Of a stretch of 64,000 nucleotides of DNA, positions 1 to 8,871 are shown piece after piece (within the stretch, counting starts at the first letter, position 1; the number at the start of each line of letters is the position of its first letter). Where the stretch lies: the NCBI RefSeq assembly GCF_028765345.1, contig NZ_JARAJZ010000001.1, positions 558,001 through 622,000 of the forward strand, in the 5' to 3' direction. The notes beneath the pieces are model-generated. The model made no database searches. It was not told the origin of the DNA and was given only the letters and a program-made list of their open reading frames with translations. The position numbers were made by a program, and so were the translations under genes. Source of the DNA: Sporolactobacillus sp. CQH2019 (GTDB lineage: Bacteria; Bacillota; Bacilli; Bacillales; Sporolactobacillaceae).

Positions 1-1
1 T

Positions 2-1051
2 CTCGACGAAGCGCAGGCAATCAAGAATCCGCACGCCCAGAAAACACAGGCGCTGCGGCCGATTCAGACCGCCCACCGTCTTGTCCTTACCGGTACACCG
101 ATTGAAAACCGGCTCGAAGAACTTTGGTCAATCATGGATTTTCTTAATCCGGGCTACCTCGGCTCACTTGAGCATTTTCGCAGACAGTTTATCCGGCCCG
201 TTGAGAAAAAAAACAACGGTTCGAAGGCCGGGCAGCTGACCAAAATTATTCAGCCGTTTCTGCTGCGGCGCGAGAAAACCGATAAAAGAATCATCCGTGA
301 CCTTCCTGATAAAATCGAAACTAAAAAAACGTGTTTTTTAAGCAAAGATCAGGCTTCGCTTTATCAGTCATTCGTCAACCGTCTGGCCAGAAATGTCGGA
401 ACGGCGGAAGGCATCCGGCGAAAAGGGCTGATCCTTTCGACACTGACAAAGCTCAAACAGATTTGCGACCATCCGGCGCTTGTACTTGACCAGGAATCAG
501 GCGGCAAAAAATCGGGCAAGCTGCAGCTCTTTTTCGACTTGCTTGATCCGCTTTTCAGCAGCAACGAAAAGGTGCTCGTATTCACCCAGTATGTTCAGAT
601 GGGAAAATTGCTTCTTGAAAAGGTCAAAAACCGTTATCCGGATGCCACAGTTCTCTTCCTTAACGGCAGCCTGAGCGCCGAGCAGCGCGAAAACATGATC
701 CGGCGTTTTCAGTCAGGCAGGCGTGAAAAAACATTGTTTATTCTGTCGCTCAAAGCAGGCGGAGTCGGTATTAATCTGACGGAAGCCGGCTATGTCATCC
801 ACTATGACCGCTGGTGGAACCCGGCGGTCGAGGAGCAGGCAACAGACCGGGCATACAGAATCGGACAAAACAGAAACGTCCATGTTTATAAGCTGATCTG
901 CGAAGGCACCCTCGAAGAAAGGATCGATCAGCTGATTGAACGTAAAAAAGAGCTGCAGAGACAAATTCTCGGACAAAGCGATGCCTGGCTGACCGAAATG
1001 ACGGACAAAGAGATTTTCGACTTAATCAAATTGAGGGAGGGAGTCGTTTAA
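2..1051 (+). CDS. SNF2-family DEAD/H helicase, C-terminal part (YwqA-like)
   Basis: The gene runs in from the left edge, so the N-terminus is missing. The visible part begins at helicase motif II (LDEAQ, the Walker B box) followed by motif III (TGTPIEN), a linker, and the second RecA-like lobe with motif V (LKAGGVGINLT) and motif VI (QATDRAYRIGQ, carrying the arginine finger). This order is diagnostic of Snf2/Rad54-type ATP-driven DNA translocases, which are cytoplasmic and non-unwinding. The stop is 2 bases before the ATG of a SWIM zinc-finger gene, the same order as ywqA-ywqB in Bacillus subtilis, so the two are probably co-transcribed and act together, perhaps in DNA repair. The family is certain; the cellular role is inferred. 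Confidence 0.95.
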   Translation, partial: LDEAQAIKNPHAQKTQALRPIQTAHRLVLTGTPIENRLEELWSIMDFLNPGYLGSLEHFRRQFIRPVEKKNNGSKAGQLTKIIQPFLLRREKTDKRIIRDLPDKIETKKTCFLSKDQASLYQSFVNRLARNVGTAEGIRRKGLILSTLTKLKQICDHPALVLDQESGGKKSGKLQLFFDLLDPLFSSNEKVLVFTQYVQMGKLLLEKVKNRYPDATVLFLNGSLSAEQRENMIRRFQSGRREKTLFILSLKAGGVGINLTEAGYVIHYDRWWNPAVEEQATDRAYRIGQNRNVHVYKLICEGTLEERIDQLIERKKELQRQILGQSDAWLTEMTDKEIFDLIKLREGVV

Positions 1052-1053
1052 AC

Positions 1054-1617
1054 ATGGCCCAATCATTGACTCTGCACAGTTCGGCACTCTCCGAATGGTT
1101 CGGCCGTTTTGCCGGGAACGGCCGGCCGAACGAAATCGAACGCGGAATCGAACTTTTCCGGAACAGCCATGTCTGGGATTACCGCGCTACACCGACAGGT
1201 ATTCATGCAAGCGTTGAAGACCGGCAGCTCGCCTTTTTTCAAGTGGGCGTCACCTGGATCAACGCATTGAATCAGTCCGTCGGCCCGGAATGCTTTCTCC
1301 CGGATCCCCCGGGTAACCTGGCCATGCGCTGTACCTGTGGATCCGATAAGATGCCCTGTGCCCATGTCGCGGCTGCGATCGTTTACTGGATCAGCGAACT
1401 TGATAAAAAGAACCTGGAGTCCCCGTCGCTTCTCGCCGAGAAAGCCGAGCGGGATTACGGCAGAAAGCTGGCGCTCTTCCGCAAACTTTCAAAAGAGAAG
1501 GCTGCGTCTTTTGCCGAATTTAACGTTGACAGCCTTCAGCTGCGTCCGGATCTGCAGAAAGAAGTCAGCCGGATAGCCACCCGGGTAATGCGGGAGATGC
1601 GCGGCCGGACGACATGA
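1054..1617 (+). CDS. SWIM zinc-finger protein (YwqB-like), partner of the SNF2 helicase
   Basis: A 187-residue protein with one clear SWIM motif: C93-x-C95-x6-C102-x-H104. SWIM fingers bind zinc and mediate DNA or protein contacts, and in Bacillales they are commonly encoded beside SNF2 helicases. The start ATG lies 2 bases after the helicase stop and uses the purine-rich GAGGGAGGGAG inside the end of the helicase gene as ribosome site. The rest of the protein (a helical N-terminus of about 85 residues and a charged C-terminus) shows no further motif. It ends 9 bases before the convergent ACT-protein gene. It is probably a DNA-targeting or regulatory partner of the upstream helicase. Confidence 0.85.
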   Translation: MAQSLTLHSSALSEWFGRFAGNGRPNEIERGIELFRNSHVWDYRATPTGIHASVEDRQLAFFQVGVTWINALNQSVGPECFLPDPPGNLAMRCTCGSDKMPCAHVAAAIVYWISELDKKNLESPSLLAEKAERDYGRKLALFRKLSKEKAASFAEFNVDSLQLRPDLQKEVSRIATRVMREMRGRTT

Positions 1618-1625
1618 GACATCCG

Positions 1626-2165
1626 TCAGCCGCCGGCCGGTCTGCCGCCTGCAGCACCGTTTCCGCCGCCGGCAAGAGCAAAAGGCCCGATCCGCCGCTC
1701 CCCGTTCTCTTCTCCGTCGATCCTTGTCCGCGACATGCTCCTGATCCCGTATTGGAACAATTTCTCAATCAGAACGTCAATGCGGTCCGGCCGGCCTTCG
1801 GCTGTAATGAGCGTCCCGCCTGATCCATCATCCCTCAGTGAAAGGCGGAGCGTTTCGTCCGGTGCTTTTCTTTCATAGAGCCAAAGCGGCCTTGCCGCGA
1901 TCCTGATCACGGCCAGTTCCTTTTCAGCGGCGGCCGGCCTTTCCTCTTCAACCGCGGCCCCCTCAAAATATCCGGAACGGATCCGGGCAAGTTCCGATCC
2001 GCATCGGTCAGCATCCGCCTCAATGACGGCAACGGCACCGCCGTGTTTTTCCGCAGCTGTCACCGTCACATTCTCCACGTTGATTTTCCGATCGGAAAGC
2101 AGCAACGCCAGCCGCTCATATAAAGTCGCCAAATTGGAAAAATGAGCACGGATTCTGCTTCTCAT
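1626..2165 (-). CDS. ACT-domain protein resembling acetolactate synthase small subunit (IlvN/IlvH-like)
   Basis: A 179-residue protein. Residues 1-60 read as an ACT domain of the IlvH type (beta strand, a helix with YERLALLLSDR, then NVENVTV). Residues 95-155 resemble the second domain of IlvH (ELAVIRIAARP, then LITAEGRPDRIDVLIEKLFQYG). The tail is Gly/Ala/Pro-rich and of low complexity. ACT domains bind amino acids and regulate a partner enzyme; here no acetolactate synthase large subunit of the biosynthetic type adjoins it. The start ATG follows GAGGTGG at good spacing. It has its own promoter and T-box leader with a probable threonine specifier, and it diverges from hom-thrC-thrB, so a role tied to threonine or isoleucine supply is likely. 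The exact partner is unknown. Confidence 0.65.
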   Translation of the reverse strand: MRSRIRAHFSNLATLYERLALLLSDRKINVENVTVTAAEKHGGAVAVIEADADRCGSELARIRSGYFEGAAVEEERPAAAEKELAVIRIAARPLWLYERKAPDETLRLSLRDDGSGGTLITAEGRPDRIDVLIEKLFQYGIRSMSRTRIDGEENGERRIGPFALAGGGNGAAGGRPAGG

Positions 2166-2203
2166 CGATTTCCACCTCGCTGTCTGTTATTTTCACAGGC
2201 ACA

Positions 2204-2534
2204 TCAAAAAAACCTTTTCGTCCTGCACGCTGCTGAAAAAAAGCAGCAATCATGCAGGGGCGAAAAGGTTCTCTTTTCACGTTCCACCCGGCTTCCCGAT
2301 GTCCTCGCAAACATCGGCTCTGCGGCTGTATCACGGGATGAACAGTCTTTTTTGTAACAAGTGACAGGCACTTGGCCGGCCCTACTTTATTCAGACAGGC
2401 ACTCAGGGGTGGTTCGTTAATGTGCGGACTGCCAGGTTCCCATCATTCCCGGCTCTCTTCAAGCCAACGCTGCCATTACAATTCCCCGTCATCACTTTTT
2501 CAGTGTGTCATTGTTCCACCTTTTGAAGAGGTTG
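2204..2534 (-). promoter_or_regulatory. T-box riboswitch before the ACT-domain gene (probable Thr specifier)
   Basis: Read on the minus strand, the leader has the Stem I start (AAGAGAGCCGGG), a distal-loop like segment, AGTAGGGCCGG, the T-box core AGCCGGGTGGAAC (2281-2293) that binds the tRNA acceptor end, and a competing terminator (2204-2270, arms AACCTTTTCG/CGAAAAGGTT plus a T run). The core is slightly divergent from GGGTGGNACCGCG. In the specifier region GAACCACCCCTGAG, alignment with the two other T-boxes in this window gives ACC followed by A, that is threonine. Uncharged tRNA should let transcription continue into the ACT gene. T-box identity is firm; the specifier is inferred. Confidence 0.85.
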
Positions 2535-2540
2535 GAAGTT

Positions 2541-2569
2541 ATCGTAACGCATTTTCCGGCAGTGGTCAA
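2541..2569 (-). promoter_or_regulatory. sigma-A promoter of the ACT-gene T-box leader
   Basis: Minus-strand -35 TTGACC (2564-2569), a 17-base spacer and -10 TACGAT (2541-2546). The predicted start near 2534 fits the beginning of the T-box leader. Confidence 0.7.
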
Positions 2570-2604
2570 GACTTTTACCCAATATTTTTGACTTTTTAAA
2601 TTTT

Positions 2605-2657
2605 GAACGGCCGGCCGGACCGGCCTGTCCTCTCCCTTTGATCCGGTCCGGCCGTTC
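2605..2657. repeat. GC-rich inverted repeat between divergent promoters
   Basis: Arms GAACGGCCGG...GGACCGG and CCGGTCCGGCCGTTC pair almost completely, with a 4-base GGCC bulge and a loop of about 20 bases. It lies between the divergent ACT-gene and hom promoters, so it is an insulator-like hairpin or operator rather than a normal terminator. Function not known. Confidence 0.5.
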
Positions 2658-2674
2658 TTTAAACAAAAATCTGC

Positions 2675-2703
2675 TTGTTGTCGCCTATTCTTCGGGTTAT
2701 AAT
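2675..2703 (+). promoter_or_regulatory. sigma-A promoter of hom-thrC-thrB
   Basis: -35 TTGTTG (2675-2680), a 17-base spacer and a perfect -10 TATAAT (2698-2703). The untranslated leader is about 145 bases; no T-box or other riboswitch is evident in it. Confidence 0.75.
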
Positions 2704-2857
2704 GTCAGTTACATAAAGATATTTGAATTTTTTGCACGGATGAAAAGAAAATGCCGCGGACGGTTTTTATTTTCGGATCGTTTTGTCCGTATTACCGGAA
2801 CTGCGGGATCCGCAAATTCAATAAACACATTGGGAAAGTGACGGGAGAGTGATCGCG

Positions 2858-4144
2858 TTGGATAAGGTGTCCATCGGCTTGCTTGGTTTCGGAACGGTCG
2901 GCACAGGGGTGGTCCGCCTGCTGACCAAAGAAAGAAAAAGGCTTGAAGAACGGATCGGCTGTACCATTCATTTGGAAAAAATACTCGTCCGAAACAAGAA
3001 TCGGCCGAGAAAAGTTCTGATCGACAGCCGAAAACTGACAACCGATGTCTATGAGATCCTCGACAATCCCGAAATCGACATCGTCATTGAACTGATCGGA
3101 GGCATCGATCAGGCATATCGTTACATCCTTCGCGCACTGAAAAATAAAAAAAATGTGGTTACGGCAAACAAGGATCTGATGGCGGAGTACGGCGAAGAAC
3201 TTTTGCTTGAAGCAAAGAAAAACCGCTGCGATCTTTATTACGAAGCAAGCGTTGCCGGCGGTATTCCGATTTTGCGTGCTCTGACGGACAGCTTTGCGGC
3301 GGACCGCATTCAGAAAATGATCGGGATCGTCAATGGGACAACAAACTATATTTTAAGTAAAATGAGCCATGAGGGACTGTCATACGAAAAATCCCTGGCC
3401 TCCGCCCAAAGGCTCGGCTTCGCGGAAGCCGACCCCACCTCGGATGTCGAAGGACTGGACGCCGCAAGAAAAATGGTGATTCTCAGCCGCCTTGCCTACT
3501 CCATTCCCGTCAGGCTGGAAGATGTGAAAATCAAGGGCATCACCAATGTAACCCGTGAGGACATCGTTTATGCCCAGAAACTTGGCTACACAATTAAGCT
3601 TGTCGGCATTGCCGAGGTCAGCAACGGCGATATCGATGTCCGGGTGGAGCCGACCCTGCTGCCGGCGGCGCATCCTCTGGCAGCTGTTGAGAATGAAAAC
3701 AACGCCATTTATGTGTACGGATCGGCGGTCGGTGAAACGATGTTTTACGGCCCTGGCGCAGGCGAAGGACCGACGGCGGTCTCCGTCGTGTCCGACCTGC
3801 TTTCGGTGATCCGGAATATGGCGCTCGGCGTCACAGGGCATCACATTTTCGTGCCGAAAAAAGAAATGCATCCCAGAAAAGACAGCCTGATTGAGAGCCA
3901 GTTTTTCGTCCGGCTGCATATGAAGGACAAGCCCGGCTCGTTCTCCAAACTGACCGACCTGTTCAAAGAACAGGATATTAACCTTGAAAAACTTTATCAG
4001 GAGCCGGTGCTCGGACAGGATATCGCTGAAATCTCAATCGTCACCCACAGAACTAAAAAAGTTCTCTTTGAAAAGTCGTTTGAGATGCTTAAAAGATTTG
4101 AAGTTGTTCTGAATGCCAAATATTTTCGTGTTGAAAGGGGCTGA
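2858..4144 (+). CDS. hom: homoserine dehydrogenase
   Basis: Catalyses NAD(P)H-dependent reduction of aspartate semialdehyde to homoserine, the branch point to threonine and methionine. The N-terminal Rossmann motif [10 protein letters not shown], the substrate and catalytic region ([31 protein letters not shown]) and a C-terminal ACT domain from about residue 345 ([17 protein letters not shown]) match B. subtilis Hom closely and at the usual length (428 residues from the TTG). I prefer TTG at 2858 over GTG at 2849 because GGGAGAG (2843-2849) is correctly spaced only for the TTG. The ACT domain suggests feedback inhibition by threonine. It is the first gene of hom-thrC-thrB. Confidence 0.97.
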   Translation: MDKVSIGLLGFGTVGTGVVRLLTKERKRLEERIGCTIHLEKILVRNKNRPRKVLIDSRKLTTDVYEILDNPEIDIVIELIGGIDQAYRYILRALKNKKNVVTANKDLMAEYGEELLLEAKKNRCDLYYEASVAGGIPILRALTDSFAADRIQKMIGIVNGTTNYILSKMSHEGLSYEKSLASAQRLGFAEADPTSDVEGLDAARKMVILSRLAYSIPVRLEDVKIKGITNVTREDIVYAQKLGYTIKLVGIAEVSNGDIDVRVEPTLLPAAHPLAAVENENNAIYVYGSAVGETMFYGPGAGEGPTAVSVVSDLLSVIRNMALGVTGHHIFVPKKEMHPRKDSLIESQFFVRLHMKDKPGSFSKLTDLFKEQDINLEKLYQEPVLGQDIAEISIVTHRTKKVLFEKSFEMLKRFEVVLNAKYFRVERG

Positions 4145-4148
4145 ACGT

Positions 4149-5207
4149 ATGGTTTGGAAAGGACTCATGGAAAAATATCGGGACATACTGCCTGTCACAG
4201 ATCAAACGCCGCATCTGACTCTGCTCGAAGGGAACACTCCGCTGATTCCGCTGGACCGGCTTTCCGGACAGCTGGACTGCGACATCCGCGTCAAATTTGA
4301 AGGATTGAATCCGACCGGAAGCTTCAAAGACCGAGGAATGTTTCTTGCCGTCGCCAAAGCAAAGGAAGACGGCAGCACGGGGGTCATCTGTGCGTCGACC
4401 GGCAATACATCGGCATCGGCGGCTGCATACAGCGCACGGGCCGGTATGGACTGCATCATCGTTATTCCGAAGGGAAAGATTGCGCTTGGAAAGCTGGCGC
4501 AGTCCGTTATGTACGGCGCAAAAATTTTTGAAGTCAACGGCAACTTTGATCAGGCACTGGACATTGTCCGCTACACAGGCGCCCATTCCGGCCTTACCAT
4601 TGTCAATTCAATCAATCCTTACCGGCTTGAAGGCCAGAAAACAGGTGCTTACGAAATCGTCGAACAGCTCGGATCCGCTCCGGACGTGCTTTGCATCCCT
4701 GTCGGAAACGCCGGCAATATTTCTGCTTACTGGAAAGGGTTTAAGGAACTGAGAGATAACAGGCAGATTGCGCCGCCCGAAATTCACGGCTTTGAAGCCG
4801 AGGGAGCGGCTGCAATTGTTAAAAACAAAGTGATCGAGCATCCGGAAACGATCGCTACCGCCATCCGGATCGGCAACCCGGCCAGCTGGAAACTGGCTGT
4901 TGCCGCGGAAAAAGAATCGCACGGCGAAATCGATTATGTAACCGACGAACAGATTCTCGATGCTTATAAATTGATCGCGCGCACAGAAGGAGTCTTCGCC
5001 GAGCCTGCATCGTGTGCTTCGATCGCAGGCCTGATTAAACACATCAAGGCCGGGAAAATACGAAGGGGATCGAAAATTGTCTGTATTCTGACCGGAAACG
5101 GCCTGAAAGACCCATCAACGGCAATGGACACGCTGTCCATTGAACCGACAGTGATCGGTGCGGAAAAAAATGCAGTTGTTGCACATCTTCAGCAGGTGGT
5201 CAAATGA
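4149..5207 (+). CDS. thrC: threonine synthase
   Basis: Pyridoxal-phosphate enzyme that converts O-phosphohomoserine to threonine. The fold-type II lysine is K60 in [10 protein letters not shown]; the phosphate-binding SGNTS-type loop is seen as [10 protein letters not shown], and the glycine-rich PVGNAGN follows. At 352 residues it is the length of B. subtilis ThrC and begins with the same MWKGL-like N-terminus, which fixes the ATG at 4149, 4 bases after the hom stop. The ribosome site GAAAGGGG is inside the end of hom. The stop overlaps the thrB start (ATGA), indicating translational coupling. Confidence 0.97.
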   Translation: MVWKGLMEKYRDILPVTDQTPHLTLLEGNTPLIPLDRLSGQLDCDIRVKFEGLNPTGSFKDRGMFLAVAKAKEDGSTGVICASTGNTSASAAAYSARAGMDCIIVIPKGKIALGKLAQSVMYGAKIFEVNGNFDQALDIVRYTGAHSGLTIVNSINPYRLEGQKTGAYEIVEQLGSAPDVLCIPVGNAGNISAYWKGFKELRDNRQIAPPEIHGFEAEGAAAIVKNKVIEHPETIATAIRIGNPASWKLAVAAEKESHGEIDYVTDEQILDAYKLIARTEGVFAEPASCASIAGLIKHIKAGKIRRGSKIVCILTGNGLKDPSTAMDTLSIEPTVIGAEKNAVVAHLQQVVK

Positions 5208-6109
5208 ATACTTCTGCATTTCAGATCAGGGTACCCGGCAGCACGGCCAATCTCGGCCCCGGTTTCGATTCAATCGGTCTCGCATTAAATAGATTTCTGG
5301 TCCTGAACGCAAGGCAGGCAGACGAATGGCAGTTTCACTACCTGGCTCAGCCGGAGTTTCAGCCCCGGCTCAGCGACAACCTTATTTATCTGACAGCGAA
5401 GCGGGTTGCGGAAAGCCGCCGCGGCATATTGCCGCCCTACTCGGTCGACGTCCGCAGCGACATTCCGATCGCGCGGGGTCTGGGCAGCAGCGGCGCGGCC
5501 ATTATAGCGGGTATCGAGCTTGCCGATTTTCTTCTTGATCTCCGCCTTTCGATCGAAGAAAAGGCCTGGATTGCCTGTAAGATCGAAGGTCATCCCGATA
5601 ACGTCACAGCTTCTCTGTTCGGCGGACTGGTCGTATCGACCCAATCGGAAACCGGCGTGCACAGTGCAAGACTCTCTGTCCCCGAGTTCGACTTCGTAGC
5701 GCTCATACCGAGCTATGAACTGAAAACAAGCGATGCCCGCAACGTGCTCCCGTCCTCGCTCGCCTTCAGAGATGCCATAGAAGGCAGCAGCATTGCCAAC
5801 GTGCTGATTTGTGCTCTGCTTACCGGTAACGGAGAGCTTGCCGGAAAAATGATGGAAAGAGACCGCTTTCATCAGCCGTACAGAGCCCCCCTGATTCCCA
5901 ATCTGGAGAAGATTTCGTGTCTGGCGCGTGAAGCGGGCGCCTACGGAACCTTTCTCAGCGGAGCCGGCCCAGCGCTCATGTCTCTCACGCCTAAAACAAA
6001 GAGCGCAGCCGTTCGGGCCAGCCTGTCCTCTGCTTTCCCGGAAGACAAGTGCACGATTCTCAGCCCGGTCAGAGAAGGCGTACAAGTCCGTGTTTCCTCC
6101 CTGAGCTGA
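5204..6109 (+). CDS. thrB: homoserine kinase
   Basis: GHMP-family kinase that phosphorylates homoserine, supplying the substrate of ThrC. Visible are the N-terminal [13 protein letters not shown] loop, the ATP-binding GHMP motif RGLGSSGAA (residues 91-99), GHPDNV, and the C-terminal [13 protein letters not shown] loop. At 301 residues it is normal for Bacillales. The ATG overlaps the thrC stop by 4 bases. It is the last gene of the operon; the first convincing terminator lies about 200 bases downstream. Confidence 0.97.
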   Translation: MNTSAFQIRVPGSTANLGPGFDSIGLALNRFLVLNARQADEWQFHYLAQPEFQPRLSDNLIYLTAKRVAESRRGILPPYSVDVRSDIPIARGLGSSGAAIIAGIELADFLLDLRLSIEEKAWIACKIEGHPDNVTASLFGGLVVSTQSETGVHSARLSVPEFDFVALIPSYELKTSDARNVLPSSLAFRDAIEGSSIANVLICALLTGNGELAGKMMERDRFHQPYRAPLIPNLEKISCLAREAGAYGTFLSGAGPALMSLTPKTKSAAVRASLSSAFPEDKCTILSPVREGVQVRVSSLS

Positions 6110-6306
6110 CCTGGCGCCGAAACCCGCCGTATTTTACACGAGTGAAGGAATCCCGCTCCTTGTATCTATAAAAAAGTTGATTACCAGGCAAAGAATCCCT
6201 TACTGAGAGCGAATGATGCTACGGCAGCGTCGGCCAGTGTATAAAATCAATAGGAAAAAAAGATCTAGAAAAGTATGAAATGGATGAATTTTTTTGTCAT
6301 GCCGAC

Positions 6307-6343
6307 TCAGCCGGATTCGATTTGAATTTCGGCTGATTTTTTT
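6307..6343 (+). terminator. Rho-independent terminator after thrB
   Basis: TCAGCCG...CGGCTGA stem (6307-6336) followed by TTTTTTT. It sits immediately before the tandem array. The 6110-6306 gap before it holds no recognisable gene or element. Confidence 0.8.
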
Positions 6344-6344
6344 C

Positions 6345-7590
6345 GTGATTCGGTGCGGCTTCCCCTCGATTCGGTGCGACTTCAGCCCGGTTCGGTGCGG
6401 CTCCAAACCAATTGGGTGCGAACCGCTCTGATTCGGTGCGAGTTCCCCTCGATTGGGTGCGGGTTCAGCCCCATTCGGTGCGACTCATGCCCAATTGGGT
6501 GCGACCCCTCTGGTTCGGTGCGACTTCCCATTTGACCGATCGAACTTAGTTACGAGGATCTACAATTGGGTGCGACCCCTCTGGTTCGGTGCGACTTCCC
6601 CTTGATTCGGTGCGAGTTCAGCCCCATTCGGTGCGGCTTCCCCTCGATTCGGTGCGACTTCAGCCTGGTTCGGTGCGACTCATGACCAATTGGGTGCGGC
6701 TTCAGCCCCATTCGGTGCGACTCATGCCCAATTGGGTGCGACCCCTCTGGTTCGGTGCGACTTCCCCTTGATTCGGTGCGAGTTCAGCCCCATTCGGTGC
6801 GGCTTCCCCTCGATTCGGTGCGACTTCAGCCTGGTTCGGTGCGACTCATGACCAATTGGGTGCGACCGCTCTGATTCGGTGCGAGTTCCCCTCGATTGGG
6901 TGCGGGTTCAGCCCCATTCGGTGCGACTCATGCCCAATTGGGTGCGACCGCTCTGATTCGGTGCGACTTCAGCCCCATTCGGTGCGACTCATGACCAATT
7001 GGGTGCGGGTTCAGCCCCATTCGGTGCGACTCATGCCCAATTGGGTGCGACCCCTCTGGTTCGGTGCGACTTCCCCTTGATTCGGTGCGAGTTCAGCCCC
7101 ATTCGGTGCGGCTTCCCCTCGATTCGGTGCGACTTCAGCCTGGTTCGGTGCGACTCATGACCAATTGGGTGCGACCCCTCTGGTTCGGTGCGACCTCCCC
7201 TCGATTCGGTGCGAGTTCAGCCCCATTTGGTGCGACTCTAGCCCAATTGGGTGCGACCCCTCTGGTTCGGTGCGGCTTCCCCTTGATTCGGTGCGAGTTC
7301 AGCCCCATTCGGTGCGAGTTCCCCTCGATTTGGTGCGGGTTCAGCCCGGTTTGGTGCGACCGCTCTGATTCGGTGCGGCTTCCCCTCGATTCGGTGCGAC
7401 TTCAGCCCCATTCGGTGCGACTCATGCCCAATTGGGTGCGACCGCTCTGATTCGGTGCGGCTTCCCCTCGATTTGGTGCGACTTCAGCCCCATTCGGTGC
7501 GACTCATGCCCAATTGGCTGCGACCGCTCTGATTCGGTGCGGCCTCCCCTCGATTCGGTGCGCCTCCAGCCTGGTTCGCGGCGGCTCCCC
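6345..7590. repeat. Tandem array 1: about 57 units of ~21 bp, core TTCGGTGCG / TTGGGTGCG
   Basis: A 1.25-kb block in which the core GGTGCG recurs at spacings of 19-22 bp, most often 21 (for example 6352, 6373, 6394, 6415, 6435, 6456, 6477, 6498, 6517). Each core is followed by one of a small set of 11-12-bp fillers (ACTTCAGCCCC, GCTTCCCCTCG, AGTTCAGCCCC, ACTCATGCCCA, ACCCCTCTG, ACCGCTCTG), reused in varying order, and blocks of five or six units are themselves duplicated. One break (about 6530-6565) interrupts it. Open frames across it exist only because 21 is a multiple of 3; they lack ribosome sites. Function unknown. Confidence 0.9.
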
Positions 7591-7793
7591 GGCGAGCTCT
7601 CTCCATTTGATCGGACTGTTGCACAAGTTCCTTTTAACGCGCAGCCGTTCGTTTTCAATTATAAGAGATTTTTTCAGCAATCTGTGCGTCAATCATGGAA
7701 TGGGATCATGAACCAGCATTTTTTTGAATGACCGCTTATTTTTTAACGGAAGGCTGCCGTTCCGGGCAAACATTTTTATTCGTAAATATCAAT

Positions 7794-7841
7794 AAAAGCC
7801 TCGCTTTTTGCCTAAACTAATGCAAAAAGGAGGCTTTTTTT
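7794..7841 (+). terminator. Terminator-like hairpin that contains the ribosome site of a small ORF
   Basis: AAAAGCCTC...GAGGCTTTT arms, extended by GCTTTTTGC/GCAAAAAG, and a T run. The right arm contains AAGGAGG, the only ribosome site for the small ORF at 7842, so folding would both terminate and mask translation. The 7591-7793 stretch between the array and this hairpin shows nothing else recognisable. Confidence 0.6.
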
Positions 7842-7934
7842 GTGAAAGTAAAAATTGGTTGGGGTTTCATTTTCTTTTTCGCAGTGCTTCTTGGTGCTTT
7901 GTATGTGATCTTTCTTTTTATCCGCTCCCAGTAA
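7842..7934 (+). CDS. 30-residue hydrophobic membrane peptide
   Basis: GTG start 8 bases after a perfect AAGGAGG (7827-7833), then a lysine-containing MKVKIGWG head, one strongly hydrophobic segment (about residues 9-27, FIFFFAVLLGALYVIFLF) and a short RSQ tail. It is a single-pass membrane peptide by composition. I do not recognise a family. Its ribosome site is embedded in a terminator-like hairpin, a layout seen with toxic or tightly controlled small peptides, but that is inference. A chance ORF is possible; the ideal ribosome site and hydrophobicity argue for a real gene. Confidence 0.5.
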   Translation: MKVKIGWGFIFFFAVLLGALYVIFLFIRSQ

Positions 7935-7990
7935 TCGCTTTTCCGGCTCTCCCGCCTGCATTGAGACGTTTTAAAAGCCGGGCCGTTTAT

Positions 7991-8004
7991 TGCAAGCGAT
8001 TACA
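7991..8004. promoter_or_regulatory. cre-like CcpA site
   Basis: TGCAAGCGATTACA matches the catabolite-responsive consensus TGWAANCGNTNWCA at all fixed positions except one W. It lies between the small peptide gene and the 3' end of rpiR, so its target is unclear. Confidence 0.35.
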
Positions 8005-8025
8005 AAAAATGTGTCTCTTAATTAA

Positions 8026-8871
8026 TCAGCCCTGTACGAGCGCATCTTCCCTTGGACGGTCCGATTCCGTATTTTTTTGCTGCTTTTCATGCATCACATT
8101 AACGAACAAAGCGTCGATCAGCGTCATCTGGGCCGCGCGTGCGACAAATGATTCCGATCTGAAGTCGGTCGCCACCGAAACCGTATGGAGCGACACATCG
8201 ACACTATCGGCAAGAGCGGACTTCATAAAACCGGTTAGTCCGATGGTCGGGCACCGCCTTGCCTTGACCGCCCGGACGACCTGGAGAAGATGCTTGTCGG
8301 CGGCCGAATAAGAAATGAATACGGCTGCGTCTCGCTCTGTCAGCTGGGAAGCCGACAGCAGCTGAAACTCTCCGTCGCTCGGCGCATATGTCAGAACGCC
8401 CGCCCGTACAAATTTATGATGGGCATCCTGGGCAATCATCGATGAACCGCTGCTCCCGAAGAAAGCGATTTTTTCCGATCGGCTCATCAGATCGACAGCC
8501 TTTTTGAAGGAGGCACTGTTCAATATCTGGAACGTATTCTGCAAGGTGCGCACATTAGCCTGAAAAACACTTTCCGCCAGGCTCATCGTCTCGTCTTCGG
8601 CATATTTTTTGGCCGTTTGCTCAAGATGCTGATTCTGCGCGATATCCGCTGCCAGCACGATTTTCATTTCCTGAAATCCCTTGAATTCCAAACGTTTGCA
8701 AAAACGGAAAACGGTTGCATCGGCTACCTTGAGCCTGGCCGAAACCTGATTGATGCTGCTGTGAATCGTTTCCTCGGGATGATTTAAAATATAATCTGCA
8801 ATAATTCTCTCCTTCTCGCTCAAATGCGGGTAGGCCGACTGAATACGTATCGTGCATTGGTGTTCCGTCAC
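8026..8871 (-). CDS. RpiR-family transcriptional regulator (HTH + SIS)
   Basis: A 281-residue cytoplasmic regulator: N-terminal HTH_6 domain (residues 1-75, LSEKERIIADYIL, then VSARLKVADATVFRFCKRL) and a sugar-isomerase (SIS) domain at about 125-255 (KIAFFGSSGSSMIAQDAHHKF, then FISYSAADKHLL). SIS domains of this family bind phosphosugars. The start is GTG, 6 bases after GGGAGGGA. The gene stands alone with no sugar gene adjacent, so the effector cannot be assigned. Confidence 0.9.
   Translation of the reverse strand: MTEHQCTIRIQSAYPHLSEKERIIADYILNHPEETIHSSINQVSARLKVADATVFRFCKRLEFKGFQEMKIVLAADIAQNQHLEQTAKKYAEDETMSLAESVFQANVRTLQNTFQILNSASFKKAVDLMSRSEKIAFFGSSGSSMIAQDAHHKFVRAGVLTYAPSDGEFQLLSASQLTERDAAVFISYSAADKHLLQVVRAVKARRCPTIGLTGFMKSALADSVDVSLHTVSVATDFRSESFVARAAQMTLIDALFVNVMHEKQQKNTESDRPREDALVQG

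Noticed and set aside
5285-6085. 266-codon minus-strand frame inside thrB
   Set aside because: Shadow of thrB on the opposite strand; no motif and no ribosome site.
6345-7590. CRISPR array
   Set aside because: Units are ~21 bp head to tail, with a short core and reused fillers; there are no long identical repeats separated by unique spacers, and no cas genes.
6353-7731. Several overlapping plus-strand frames across array 1 that give peptide repeats
   Set aside because: They are open only because 21 is divisible by 3. They lack ribosome sites and occur in more than one frame.
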